Source of the DNA: Desulforadius tongensis
Lineage (GTDB): Bacteria > Bacillota > Desulfotomaculia > Desulfotomaculales > Desulfohalotomaculaceae
Length of the DNA: 64,000 bases
Reading direction: 5' to 3'
NCBI RefSeq assembly: GCF_016907915.1
Contig: NZ_JAFBCW010000001.1
Coordinates: forward strand, 62,001-126,000
Notes under the pieces: model-generated
Databases searched by the model: none
What the model was told of the DNA's origin: nothing
Seen by the model: the letters and a program-made list of their open reading frames with translations, nothing else
Shown here: positions 7,976-16,230 of the stretch, piece by piece
How the letters are laid out: each line of letters starts with the position of its first letter
Numbering within the stretch: position 1 is the stretch's first letter
Position numbers and translations under genes: made by a program

Positions 7976-9292
7976 TTATATACCGGTGTTTGCCGGCACG
8001 GCAGCGTTTTCCGCCACATCTTTACCTGCCTCATCCTGCTGGCCGGAATTGGTTGGTACGGGCTGCTGCCCATCTTCAGAATCCTGGGGCAGCCACGGTG
8101 CGGCATCACCGCTGCTGCCGGTATTATTATCCTGCTGATTACTGCTCTCCTGCTGGCCTGCGGCTGCATCTGCACCGGCTTTACTTTCATCCGGTTCACC
8201 CGCCGCCGGGCTGCCCGACCCGGTATCCTGCTGTTCCGGCCCGGTATCCTGCTGCTGCTCACCAGCGGCGGTATTATCTTCCCTTTCTTCTGCAGCCGGT
8301 TCCTCCACAGCCTCTTTTTCAGGCTTTTTGGTATTCTTTACAATGGTACCTCCCTGCACCACATCCATCGTTTTGCCTTCAAAAATCGAAGCCACTGCCT
8401 TTTGAGCCACTTCCGGTTCCACATGCCAGTAACTGATGCCGTCTATAGTCATAAATTGACCGGGCAGGGTTTGGGTTATAATTTCGGCACTGCTTAAATT
8501 ACGGGCCGCCTTGGCCAGGCTGGCCATCTGCACCAAACCCAGGTTGGTATCCACCGCCCTGTTAATGCTGGGCACCAGCTTATGCAGCTTGGTTACCGTG
8601 CTGGGCTGCAGCACCTCTTTAGCCAGCGCCTTTAAAAACTTCTGCTGGTGAACGGTGCGGTCGATATCGCCCCTTACATACCCCCGGTAACGGACATACT
8701 GCAGCGCCTTTTCACCGTCCAAACGCTGCCGGCCCTTTTTTAAATCGATCAGGGTGCCGTCAGCGGGGTCTTTGTAGCGCATGTCCTGCTCCACATCAAT
8801 TTTCACTCCACCCACGGCATCCACTATATCTTTAAAACCGTCAAAATTGGTCAGCACATAATAATCTATGGGTACGTTTAAAAGTTTGGATACCGTTTTA
8901 CTGGCCAGTTCCGGCCCGCCGTAAACATTGGCAGCGTTAATTTTATCCACGCCGTGACCGGGTATCTCCACCCTGGTATCCCGGGGAATGGACATCATGG
9001 CAATGCGGCCGGTTTCTTTATCTATACTGACAAAAATCATGGTGTCGGTGCGGGCCTTGGTTTCACCGGGCCGGGCATCCATACCCATTAATAAAAAGTT
9101 CAGCCGCCCTTCAATATCCGGTATATCTTCGTCATCCTTACCAGCGCCGGCCGCACCAACTTCTTGGGCCGGGTTGGGCAGCAGAAGTTTACTGGCCAGC
9201 GCGTAACCCGATGCAAACAAAGCCGCCAGCAGTATACAAAAAATAACCAGCGGAAGTTTTCTTTTTAATTTGCGTCTGCGTTTTTTAGCCAT
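7976..9292 (-). CDS. LytR-CpsA-Psr (LCP) family wall-polymer ligase
   Basis: 438 residues. A very basic N-terminus (KKRRRKLKRKL) precedes one membrane segment (about 13-33). The LCP domain spans about residues 62-215, with LLMGMDARPGETKARTDTM, MMSIPRDTRVEIPG, KINAANVYGG and LQYVRYRG. These include the conserved Asp and Arg residues that hold the polyprenyl pyrophosphate. The family transfers wall polymers such as teichoic acid or other secondary polymers from undecaprenyl pyrophosphate to peptidoglycan. The last 120 residues are a low-complexity tail rich in Q, E, D, G and A, with the short repeat QQDTG, and probably disordered. The gene has its own promoter (9316-9344) and terminator and is next to tagA, which fits a wall-polymer assembly role. 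Confidence 0.92.
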   Translation of the reverse strand: MAKKRRRKLKRKLPLVIFCILLAALFASGYALASKLLLPNPAQEVGAAGAGKDDEDIPDIEGRLNFLLMGMDARPGETKARTDTMIFVSIDKETGRIAMMSIPRDTRVEIPGHGVDKINAANVYGGPELASKTVSKLLNVPIDYYVLTNFDGFKDIVDAVGGVKIDVEQDMRYKDPADGTLIDLKKGRQRLDGEKALQYVRYRGYVRGDIDRTVHQQKFLKALAKEVLQPSTVTKLHKLVPSINRAVDTNLGLVQMASLAKAARNLSSAEIITQTLPGQFMTIDGISYWHVEPEVAQKAVASIFEGKTMDVVQGGTIVKNTKKPEKEAVEEPAAEEREDNTAAGEQQQDTGPEQQDTGSGSPAAGEPDESKAGADAAAGQQESSNQQDNNTGSSGDAAPWLPQDSEDGQQPVPTNSGQQDEAGKDVAENAAVPANTGI

Positions 9293-9315
9293 TATTTCAC
9301 CTCTCTACCAGGTCA

Positions 9316-9344
9316 ATTTTATCGCAGGTCAGTTAACAATTCAA
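9316..9344 (-). promoter_or_regulatory. SigA-type promoter of the LCP gene, bracketed by an inverted repeat
   Basis: On the minus strand a -35 of TTGAAT (9339-9344), a 17-base spacer and a -10 of TAAAAT (9316-9321) precede the LCP start by about 24 bases. The 7-bp arms CTACCAG (9305-9311) and CTGGTAG (9345-9351) lie immediately outside the promoter, a layout expected of an operator or a hairpin. Confidence 0.6.
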
Positions 9345-9407
9345 CTGGTAGTTATAATCAGCCTTATATATAATGACGGGCAGCCACGGAAAATAGTTTC
9401 TAAAAAT

Positions 9408-9438
9408 TTAAAAAAAGGCCACAAAACAATGTGGCCTT
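9408..9438 (-). terminator. Rho-independent terminator after tagA
   Basis: Perfect 9-bp arms AAGGCCACA (9415-9423) and TGTGGCCTT (9430-9438) with a 6-base loop. On the minus strand it is followed by a run of seven T residues. It lies directly behind the TagA stop codon. Confidence 0.9.
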
Positions 9439-9442
9439 CTAT

Positions 9443-10165
9443 TTAAACCAAATAACGCCGCAGTACCAGCAGGGCAAACTTGGGCAGCACCAGCTGCCGC
9501 TTAAAACGGGAAGGTTCTTTAATCAGCCGGTACAGCCATTCTATTTTTAACCGCTGCATCCACCGGGGCGCTCTCTTTTTGCGGCCGGAAATCACATCAA
9601 AACTGCCGCCCACACCAATGGCCACCGGCACACCTATCCGGGGCTGGTACCTGGCAATCCACTGTTCCTGCCTGGGGGCACCCAGGGCCACAAAAAGAAT
9701 ATGCGGCCCGGCCCGGCGAATCATTTCCACAATCCGCCCGCTTTCAGCGTCGGTAAAGTAGCCGTGATGGGTGCCGGCAATTACCAGGCCGGGATTCTGC
9801 TGCTTTAACCTTTCCGCCGCCTCTTCGGCCACCCCCGGTGCCGCCCCCAGCAAAAACACCCGCCAGCCTTCATACCCGCCCCGGGCACACAGGTGCAGCA
9901 TCAGGTCAATACCGGTAACCCGCTCTTTTACCGGGCGGCCGGCAATCTTACAGGCCCACACTATACCCGTACCGTCAGCGGTAACCAAATCGGCACTGTT
10001 AACCAAATCCAGCAGTTCTCGCCGGGCCTGCGCCCGGTACAAATACTCGGGATTCAAAGTTATCACCCGGTGAGGCCGGCCCGAGCGTATGAACTCTGCC
10101 GCCTTTTCCACCGTTTCATCCATATTTAAATCATCAATGTATGCACCCAATAATTCTACCCGCAC
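9443..10165 (-). CDS. tagA: WecG/TagA/CpsF family N-acetylmannosaminyltransferase (GT26)
   Basis: 240 residues, the usual length for GT26. The start is GTG at 10165 with AGAGG 8 bases upstream. Diagnostic motifs are TLNPEYLYRA, SADLVTADGTGIVWA (with the catalytic-type Asp), ERVTGIDLM, FLLGAAPGVAEEAA, FVALGAPRQEQWI and GVGGSFDVISGRKKRAP. TagA adds ManNAc from UDP-ManNAc to GlcNAc-PP-undecaprenol, the second step of wall-polymer linkage-unit synthesis, at the cytoplasmic membrane face. The donor would come from the WecB epimerase encoded at 50879-52042. It is 13 bases downstream of an unrecognised gene and followed by a strong terminator. Confidence 0.93.
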   Translation of the reverse strand: MRVELLGAYIDDLNMDETVEKAAEFIRSGRPHRVITLNPEYLYRAQARRELLDLVNSADLVTADGTGIVWACKIAGRPVKERVTGIDLMLHLCARGGYEGWRVFLLGAAPGVAEEAAERLKQQNPGLVIAGTHHGYFTDAESGRIVEMIRRAGPHILFVALGAPRQEQWIARYQPRIGVPVAIGVGGSFDVISGRKKRAPRWMQRLKIEWLYRLIKEPSRFKRQLVLPKFALLVLRRYLV

Positions 10166-10178
10166 TACAACAACCTCT

Positions 10179-10823
10179 TTATACTGTTTTATCTAATTCA
10201 GCCAGCAGCCTTTCTTGATAGTAAGAAGCATACATTTTATTATATTCACTATACAGCTGCCTTTGGAACTGGCGGTAAGCCTGTCCACCGTCATAAATTA
10301 CTCCATCCAGCAGAGTTTTTTTCTCACCTATCTCGTCACCGCGTTTAAGAACAGTTTTTGCCGCATACCGGGATAAATTTCTGCTGTAGGCATCTCCCAC
10401 CTCGGGATCCTGCCGGCCACCTTTTGTTTTATGCCAGTGCAGATTGGGTACAAACACCTGCCACACCACTTGGCCGTCTTTCCCTAAAAATTTCAGCATG
10501 CTGTCTTCAATCTTCCGCCCGTATACATCTGTAGAACGGCTGACCCCTTCTGTGGGCTTAGTTAACTTATACCCTTCTATTCCGGTATCTGGCAGAGCAT
10601 TAGGATTTTCCAGCAGCTTTTTTATGTATTCGTTGTCTGCTTCATAAAATTCTTCTCTGCTTTTATAACCAGAGCGATCCGGTTCTTTAAGATATATTGT
10701 TTTATTCAGCACAGAATTAAATGAGTCATTAGTACTTTTTAAGCTTTTGGTAGAAATACTATTGTTATTAACAGCTGATTTATTATTTGCAGCAGCTGCC
10801 ATATTACCATAAGTAGTGCTCAT
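10179..10823 (-). CDS. Unrecognised 214-residue protein upstream of tagA
   Basis: ATG start at 10823 with GAGGGG 6 bases upstream. The N-terminal 35 residues are rich in N, S, A and K with no signal peptide or membrane segment. Then come SFNSVLNKTIYLKEPDRSG and a charged region with repeated Y, K and E residues. A central part includes YGRKIEDSMLKFLGKDGQVVW, and the C-terminus is FQRQLYSEYNKMYASYYQERL. I do not recognise a family. The low-complexity, Asn/Ser-rich start resembles those of flagellar or secreted-apparatus proteins, but nothing decisive is present. It stops 13 bases before tagA, so the two are probably cotranscribed. Confidence 0.7.
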   Translation of the reverse strand: MSTTYGNMAAAANNKSAVNNNSISTKSLKSTNDSFNSVLNKTIYLKEPDRSGYKSREEFYEADNEYIKKLLENPNALPDTGIEGYKLTKPTEGVSRSTDVYGRKIEDSMLKFLGKDGQVVWQVFVPNLHWHKTKGGRQDPEVGDAYSRNLSRYAAKTVLKRGDEIGEKKTLLDGVIYDGGQAYRQFQRQLYSEYNKMYASYYQERLLAELDKTV

Positions 10824-10846
10824 AATATCCCCTCGTTGACCTTTAT

Positions 10847-10852
10847 ATTATA
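10847..10852 (-). promoter_or_regulatory. Candidate -10 element upstream of the 214-residue gene and tagA
   Basis: A perfect TATAAT on the minus strand 24 bases before the start codon. No good -35 lies at 17 bases, so the promoter call rests on the -10 alone. Confidence 0.35.
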
Positions 10853-10903
10853 CTATTTGCACCTGAAAATCACATTAAAACTGCCGCTATAACGCCAACG
10901 GCC

Positions 10904-10925
10904 CCAGCACCCCTTCTTGTGCTGG
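10904..10925. repeat. Short hairpin between the epimerase and the 214-residue gene
   Basis: Arms CCAGCAC (10904-10910) and GTGCTGG (10919-10925) pair perfectly around an 8-base loop. There is no T run on either side, so this is not a classical terminator. It may be a REP-like unit or an RNA processing site. Confidence 0.5.
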
Positions 10926-10978
10926 CACTCAAGAAATCCACTGCTCCTGCTCAGCATGCCCAGAGCCTAAAATCATCT

Positions 10979-11905
10979 CTACTTTCCACCGTAAATATTT
11001 ATATAATAGTTAATAGTATCCCTAAGCCCATCATCTAAAGACCAAACTGGTTCCCAATGTAAAATTTTTTTAGCGTTGGTATTATCTAAACAGCTGTGCA
11101 GAATATCCCCTTTCCGGCTCTCAGTATATATAGGCTCTTTCTCTTTTTTTGTTAAATATTTAATTCGCTCAAATAATCCTTGTATTGATATTTGAGTCTT
11201 TGAGCTAATATTTAAAACAGCATTATCACCTTTCTCCAACGCCATTATATTTGCATGAGCTGCATCTTTTACAAAAATAAAATCTCTTGTTTGTTCTCCA
11301 TTTCCAAAAATAAATAAATCTTTATTGCTCAAAAGCTTATTTATAAATATGGCTACAACCCCACCTTCTCCCCCCGCATCTTGACGCGGCCCATACACAT
11401 TTGAATACCTCAATACAGTATAATTTAAACCGTACAGCTGGTGATATATCCCTAGATATCTGCTCATTACTGATTTTGTAAGACCGTACCCCGATTCGGG
11501 ATTAAGAGGATGGTTCTCATCTATGGGTAAATACTTCGGTTTTCCATATACAGCAGCTGATGATGCACATACTATTTTCTTAACATTACTTTTTACACAG
11601 CATTCTAGTACATTGAGAAATCCCAGTATATTTACTTTTGCATCAAAAATGGGATCTTTAATAGATGCTTGAACATCTACCTGCGCAGCTTGGTGAATAA
11701 CATAATCAGGCTTCTCTTTAGTAAAAACACGTATCAAACTGCTATCTACTATATTCTGCTCATAGAACTTTGCTTTGGGGTTAATATTTTCTTTTTTGCC
11801 CGTCGATAAATTATCAACTATCACTGCTTCATAACCTTTACAAACTAATTCATCTACAATATGAGAACCAATAAAACCTGCCCCACCGGTAACTAAAACC
11901 TTCAT
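10979..11905 (-). CDS. NAD-dependent nucleotide-sugar epimerase/dehydratase (GalE-like)
   Basis: 308 residues, an extended short-chain dehydrogenase. The NAD-binding motif GGAGFIGSHIVDEL lies at residues 7-20, followed by VIDQAAQ-type sequence (VIHQAAQVDVQ), the catalytic Ser region CASSAAVYGKP, and the YGLTK (YxxxK) pair. Later come NVYGPRQDAGGEGGVV, FGNGEQTRDFIFVKDAA and LHWEPVWSLDDGL. This fits UDP-glucose or UDP-GlcNAc 4-epimerases that feed surface polysaccharide synthesis. A second clearer GalE is at 29058-30032, so this one may work on another sugar. It stands apart from the main glycan operon, with S-layer remnants upstream and no U-tract terminator visible downstream. Confidence 0.85.
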   Translation of the reverse strand: MKVLVTGGAGFIGSHIVDELVCKGYEAVIVDNLSTGKKENINPKAKFYEQNIVDSSLIRVFTKEKPDYVIHQAAQVDVQASIKDPIFDAKVNILGFLNVLECCVKSNVKKIVCASSAAVYGKPKYLPIDENHPLNPESGYGLTKSVMSRYLGIYHQLYGLNYTVLRYSNVYGPRQDAGGEGGVVAIFINKLLSNKDLFIFGNGEQTRDFIFVKDAAHANIMALEKGDNAVLNISSKTQISIQGLFERIKYLTKKEKEPIYTESRKGDILHSCLDNTNAKKILHWEPVWSLDDGLRDTINYYINIYGGK

Positions 11906-11949
11906 CCATTTATCTCCTTTTCCCTTACATGTACTCTTTGGGTATAATT

Positions 11950-12392
11950 CTAAAAGTTTTTCGATCTTGCTGTAAAATAACTTATTTTTATTAAAACTTC
12001 CTCACTGACTGTAAATGTTCTACACACTTCCTTTTTTTCCTCTAAAGTTATCGTGCAAATGATGTAACCCTGTTGGTTTACCAGTCCCACAGGGGTACTA
12101 AAAAGTTTTAGCTGTTTATTCCCATAGCAATTGGGATATTTTTCCCATTGACATTGAGACGCCCATTGGCTATTATTATTATGCAATGTTTGTTGATACA
12201 AACATACAAACATGATAAAAAATTCCCCTGCTGGTATACAGCAGCATTAAACATAAACTCATCACTTTGGGTAGCTGCAGTGCCATAGTAACCTTCATAA
12301 CCTTGTGCCAATTTATACTGAAGCTGTCCAAATTGAAGTTTATAAATGCTGCGTACCAGCAGGGGATTTATATTTTGCTGACTAATTTTCAC
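11950..12392 (-). pseudogene. Decayed S-layer-type gene remnant (frameshifted)
   Basis: Two overlapping minus-strand frames together read like one broken exported protein. The upstream frame holds LAQGYEGYYGTAATQ, found also in the intact 759-residue S-layer-like protein. The DNA at 12271-12308 is identical over 38 bases to 18247-18284. That frame stops after VNGKNIPIAMGINS, while the overlapping frame reads NKQLKLFSTPVGLVNQQGY and continues to 11950, which suggests a frameshift near 12110-12150. No convincing start or ribosome site exists. I read it as a leftover of a duplicated S-layer protein gene, not as a working gene. Confidence 0.55.
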
Positions 12393-14598
12393 CTTCGGTT
12401 ATAATTATAACGGTTTTAGTATCACTTCTCCATTCCACTTCAGCTCCAAAGGCCTGAGCTACAGCGCGCAGCGGCACCATTACTCTACCGTTATAAACAT
12501 GAGCTGCTGCACCCGTTTCAATTTTCTTACCTGCTGCATAAACTGCATTTTCCCCCAGCTTAACTTTAATTTCCGTGTTATTTTTATATAATTTAGCTGT
12601 CTGGCTTTTTTTATCCCACGAAATATCAGAATCTGCACCCAATGCAAGCCCTGCATATCTTAAAGGTAAAAATGTTCTACCTTGATCAACACGTAAAGAA
12701 GAGTCCATTTTATATATTTTATTATTTACATAATAGAAGTTTTTCCCAAGTTGAAATACTACAACCCTCGTGTCAGGTATGTTCTTTTTTATTTCAAGAT
12801 TTACTGCTACGACAGCGTTAGCGGTACCTGCTGCCCACTCTGTGCCGCTATTGTTCATTTCTTTTACTGCTGGTCCTCCAATTTTTACTTTTACATCTCC
12901 ATCCGGTGCCGCATTATCTATATCATATTTTATATTACTAATTTTTATTGTACTGGCTGAATAACTAGATACATTAATAGGAATAACCAGCCTTTGTTTT
13001 TCACCCAGCTCTACAACTTCCGGTTCACCTATTACCAAGTCACCTGAGGTAACATTAACTGATGGAGTTTCACATAAAGAAACGTGATCCGGGAACTCCA
13101 GCCAAAGCTCTCTTGCCAGCAGGGCCTGACCAGCAGTTTCTTTAATTTCGATATCACCTGCCTGCTGTCCCTGCTGACCTAAAGTTAGTTCAGGCTTACT
13201 TAACGAAACTGCAGTAAAAGGCACACTTACAGTGCCCACTGTAAGCTCCCCAGATGCCCCAGCTCTCCCGCCCACAATAATTTTTAAGTCTCCTTGGGCA
13301 GTCATGTCGACACTAACTTTAGGTTTTTTTATTATTACCTTTGCTGGTTTGCTTTTACTTTCTTTTTCAATATAGAAGCGGGCAACCCTTCTATCGTCAT
13401 CTGTAATAATTGCTTTACCGGCACTTAAGCCCAGCTCAAGCTCTGTTGTACCTTCAATTTCAACGTACGGCTCCTCTGCCCACTGGGCCCAGGAAGGAAG
13501 TACAAGATCTACATACCTGCCGCCGTCAATTAACGCCCCCGGTGCGTTTTCTTTAATTGTAATTTCCGCAATTTCCTGGTCAACTAACCCTGGAGATAAG
13601 TGCTTAGGACTTCCTGCAGATACAGATACTTTTTGTTCATTATAATCAGCTACCTTTAAAGTATCTTTATCCGGATCAGAACTTCCTGATATCTGAACCT
13701 TGACATCCCCGTATGACGCAATATCTTCGTCCACATCTACATCACACTCAATTCGTAATGTTCCCCTATGAGTTGATTTCTCACCTATTAATTCTACTTT
13801 AAGAACAGAACGCCCATATTTATTTTTATATATACTCACTTTATAGTCACGCTCTTCTACTCCATCCCCGTCGTAGTCACGAACAAGTCCCAGCCCGGGA
13901 TCTATAACTGCAGAGTCCTCCCATTCAAATCCAGATGGCAGACTAAATTCAATATAATCAAATGCGCGGCTCATATTCTCTGAAACAACAATGGGACCAA
14001 TTCTTTTATCCACCACAATGTAAGGTACTTTTTCAGCACTTACTTTTAACTCACCCTCAGCAACTTTGGCAATCTTTGCCTTTCCGTCAGAGAAACCTGA
14101 ATAATCACCGCGCTCAATTGTAACGTAAACATCCCCTGTGTAGCCGGGTACCACATATACGTTATTAAAGTAAAGTATAAGTTCAGGTTTTTCCCCATCT
14201 GCACCGGACTTACTGTTTACTATTATTTCAAAACCATTATAATAACCAGGATTGTACGGGTCCTCCGAAATAGGATGTATAGTTACGGCAGACGGGTCAT
14301 CTAACCCTCGTACAACTCTAAACACTACGCCGCAGTCATCGTCTGCACTGCCATAAAGCCCCGCCGATGTAATATAACAATCGGGGGGAAGGCGAAATTC
14401 GGCCCTGTCATTTTCCCCGGAAAAAGTTAAAGTTGTTGTGCCTGTTATCACAATCCTGCCCATTTTTACAAACTGTCCATCCTTAACAGTACTTATACCC
14501 ACCGAGCTGTATTTTGTATCCGCTTCCACCGGCGCTGCCCCGAAAAAAACAGCAAAAACAAATATTAAAGCACCCAGCTTTAACACTTTTTTAATCAT
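12382..14598 (-). CDS. S-layer-like exported protein with C-terminal copper-amine-oxidase-N (stalk) domain
   Basis: 738 residues, ATG with GGAGGG upstream. A signal peptide covers about 1-26. The body has at least three repeats of a beta-rich unit whose signature is an I-x-E segment followed by a short hydrophobic strand and 'LP' (IVVSENMSRAFDYIEFSLP, ITIKENAPGALID, IEIKETAGQALLARELWLEFP). The same unit occurs in the 693-residue protein at 34712-36793, so they are paralogues. The last 110 residues form a CuAO_N/stalk domain (LRVDQGRTFLPLRYAGLALGA, then NGRVMVPLRAVAQAFGAEVEW). There is no SLH domain. I infer a structural surface protein. Its 3' end runs about 10 bases into the remnant region. 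Confidence 0.85.
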   Translation of the reverse strand: MIKKVLKLGALIFVFAVFFGAAPVEADTKYSSVGISTVKDGQFVKMGRIVITGTTTLTFSGENDRAEFRLPPDCYITSAGLYGSADDDCGVVFRVVRGLDDPSAVTIHPISEDPYNPGYYNGFEIIVNSKSGADGEKPELILYFNNVYVVPGYTGDVYVTIERGDYSGFSDGKAKIAKVAEGELKVSAEKVPYIVVDKRIGPIVVSENMSRAFDYIEFSLPSGFEWEDSAVIDPGLGLVRDYDGDGVEERDYKVSIYKNKYGRSVLKVELIGEKSTHRGTLRIECDVDVDEDIASYGDVKVQISGSSDPDKDTLKVADYNEQKVSVSAGSPKHLSPGLVDQEIAEITIKENAPGALIDGGRYVDLVLPSWAQWAEEPYVEIEGTTELELGLSAGKAIITDDDRRVARFYIEKESKSKPAKVIIKKPKVSVDMTAQGDLKIIVGGRAGASGELTVGTVSVPFTAVSLSKPELTLGQQGQQAGDIEIKETAGQALLARELWLEFPDHVSLCETPSVNVTSGDLVIGEPEVVELGEKQRLVIPINVSSYSASTIKISNIKYDIDNAAPDGDVKVKIGGPAVKEMNNSGTEWAAGTANAVVAVNLEIKKNIPDTRVVVFQLGKNFYYVNNKIYKMDSSLRVDQGRTFLPLRYAGLALGADSDISWDKKSQTAKLYKNNTEIKVKLGENAVYAAGKKIETGAAAHVYNGRVMVPLRAVAQAFGAEVEWRSDTKTVIIITEGEN

Positions 14599-14630
14599 CT
14601 ATTTCCCTCCATTAAAATAATTACTAGTAA

Positions 14631-14639
14631 ATTATACCA
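14631..14639 (-). promoter_or_regulatory. Extended -10 promoter element for the 738-residue S-layer-like gene
   Basis: On the minus strand TGGTATAAT (an extended -10, TGnTATAAT) ends 33 bases before the ATG at 14598. A weak TTAATT lies 17 bases further upstream as a possible -35. Confidence 0.5.
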
Positions 14640-14742
14640 CATGATATATTCAAAATTAACCTTTATATGCCAAGTGTTGACAATTTTTACTTAACAATTA
14701 GCTTTTTGCTGTTGCGTTTGTGATTTTTTTCATGTAAATTTT

Positions 14743-15135
14743 AATTATATAAGGGTTGATGAAGATATTGACCCCGGCCGGTGGATAAAGGGTAAAACCT
14801 ATGAACATACCACCCAGCTTGATTTTAGCGACCTGCCGGAAGGTCAGTATCGTTTGGCAGTGGGAATTATAAACACTAAAAAACAGCCTAATTCAGGAAT
14901 AAAGCTGGCCGTCAGAGAACCCAAAATAGAACATGATAATAATTACTGGTATTTAATCGGCAGCTTAAAGAAAGTACATAAAAAACAGCCCCAACATGTT
15001 GAACTTTTAGTGAATGGAAAGAATTTAAATTATAGGCATGCTGTATATGCAAAATATATTAACGGAAGAAACTGCTGGCAGGATGCTGTATCGGCATCAA
15101 AAATTGTTTCCATCAATACACCAGAACCTAAGTAA
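14743..15135 (+). pseudogene. C-terminal remnant of a DUF4832-like / S-layer-type exported protein
   Basis: An open plus-strand frame of 131 codons with no start codon or ribosome site at its upstream edge. It reads DPGRWIKGKTYEHTTQLDF, LPEGQYRLAVGIIN and NNYWYLIGSLKKV, a pattern I associate with the C-terminal beta domain of DUF4832-type glycan-related proteins. It then ends in HAVYAKYINGRNCWQDAVS, homologous to IAVYAKDENGRSTWQDAVA in the intact 759-residue protein on the opposite strand. An internal TTG at 14854 could serve as a start but has no ribosome site. I interpret it as the tail of a rearranged gene whose front has been lost. Confidence 0.5.
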
Positions 15136-15184
15136 GCCCTGGTTTTTTATTGCAGTCTTCGGTTGCTGAAGTTTTTATATAGAT

Positions 15185-15227
15185 GCATAACCAATAAGTT
15201 AATAAGTTAGGTGTTTAGCACCGTCTC
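15185..15227. repeat. REP-like element, copy A (upstream of the AT-rich orphan gene)
   Basis: Begins GCATAACCAATAAGTT, has an internal duplication of AATAAGTT, then AGGTG-TTTA-GCACC (a small hairpin) and ends CCGTCTC. The same start, hairpin and end occur in copy B at 16231-16295. The two copies lie on either side of the gene at 15416-16192 in the same orientation. Confidence 0.6.
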
Positions 15228-15415
15228 CTGATGTTACAAAGAATCACTAATGAAATTTTAACTACCAAGGATGTTGGCAAAAAAACTACATTTTTTATTG
15301 CCATTTCATGCAATTTTTACTTGCCAAATACATTGGATGAAGAAGAACAATGAGATACGTTTTTTATATGAATAAGGTTGTGGATAAAAATTAATATAAT
15401 TAAGAAGGTGAATTA

Positions 15416-16192
15416 ATGATAGAAATAATAGGAGAAAAATTTTTAAATTTATCCAGTAAGATTGTTGAAGAAAAAATTATTGAAAAAATCAATAATTTTC
15501 ATAATATCAAAGCATGGTGTAGAGCATTCGAAAAAGCTGTTATATACTCAGAAGAATTTGAACCAGGATTTGGAAACGAATTAGCAACACATCGTACTAT
15601 GATGAGATTTTATTATGAAACGTTTGACATAAGTAAAGAAAAAATCTCATTTAATGACTTTGTTTTATCAATTGGAATGGAATTTTTAGATTTTCAATTA
15701 AAGATTCCTCCTGAAGTTACTATATCTTTAGCTGATGCAATAGTTAATAATTGGTATAAAGAATTACAAACAAATAAATCCTTAAAAAACAAACTAAAAA
15801 CTGTAAACAAGCAACTTCCTGAAATAGAAGATTGGGATGTAGAAGAACTTAAGTTAATACTAAAAGATCATGAAAAAATGAGAAGAGCTTATTTTAAAAG
15901 TTTCGAACATGTTAACGGGGTAAAGACTATAAGAGTTTGGTATCCAGCTCCAAATGAAAATTGGATAAGATGGGATGAAAAATATAGTATTGATATAAAG
16001 GTAAATCCAATGTTAGGAATGGCTCTAGGATTTTTTAGAAAAGGTTATGATTACTCTTTAATTGAAACAGATAAAACCCATAGACTAAAATTTGCAGCAA
16101 TATCATCTTCAAAGGAAAGAGAAACCGCACAGTTTAAAACATCAACTTTATGTATCGGTGAAAAAGGCGGAAAAGTATTCTGGGCATGGTAA
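15416..16192 (+). CDS. AT-rich orphan protein of unknown function (258 residues)
   Basis: One of very few plus-strand genes. It starts at ATG (codon at 15417) after AAGAAGGTGAATTA, so a GAAGGTG ribosome site is present. It has no signal peptide or membrane segment and is rich in K, E, I and N with strongly A/T-ending codons, unlike the conserved genes to the right. Visible features are KAWCRAFEKAVIYSEEF, a hydrophobic mid-part (FVLSIGMEFLDFQL), and a C-terminal half with KTIRVWYPAPNENWIRWDE, GMALGFFRKGYDY and a final VFWAW. I recognise no family. The composition and flanking repeats suggest a recently gained cargo gene. A defence or toxin role is possible but unsupported by any motif. Confidence 0.75.
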   Translation: MIEIIGEKFLNLSSKIVEEKIIEKINNFHNIKAWCRAFEKAVIYSEEFEPGFGNELATHRTMMRFYYETFDISKEKISFNDFVLSIGMEFLDFQLKIPPEVTISLADAIVNNWYKELQTNKSLKNKLKTVNKQLPEIEDWDVEELKLILKDHEKMRRAYFKSFEHVNGVKTIRVWYPAPNENWIRWDEKYSIDIKVNPMLGMALGFFRKGYDYSLIETDKTHRLKFAAISSSKERETAQFKTSTLCIGEKGGKVFWAW

Positions 16193-16230
16193 GTTTAACC
16201 TATTTACACAAAATAATTTACACTCCCAAT

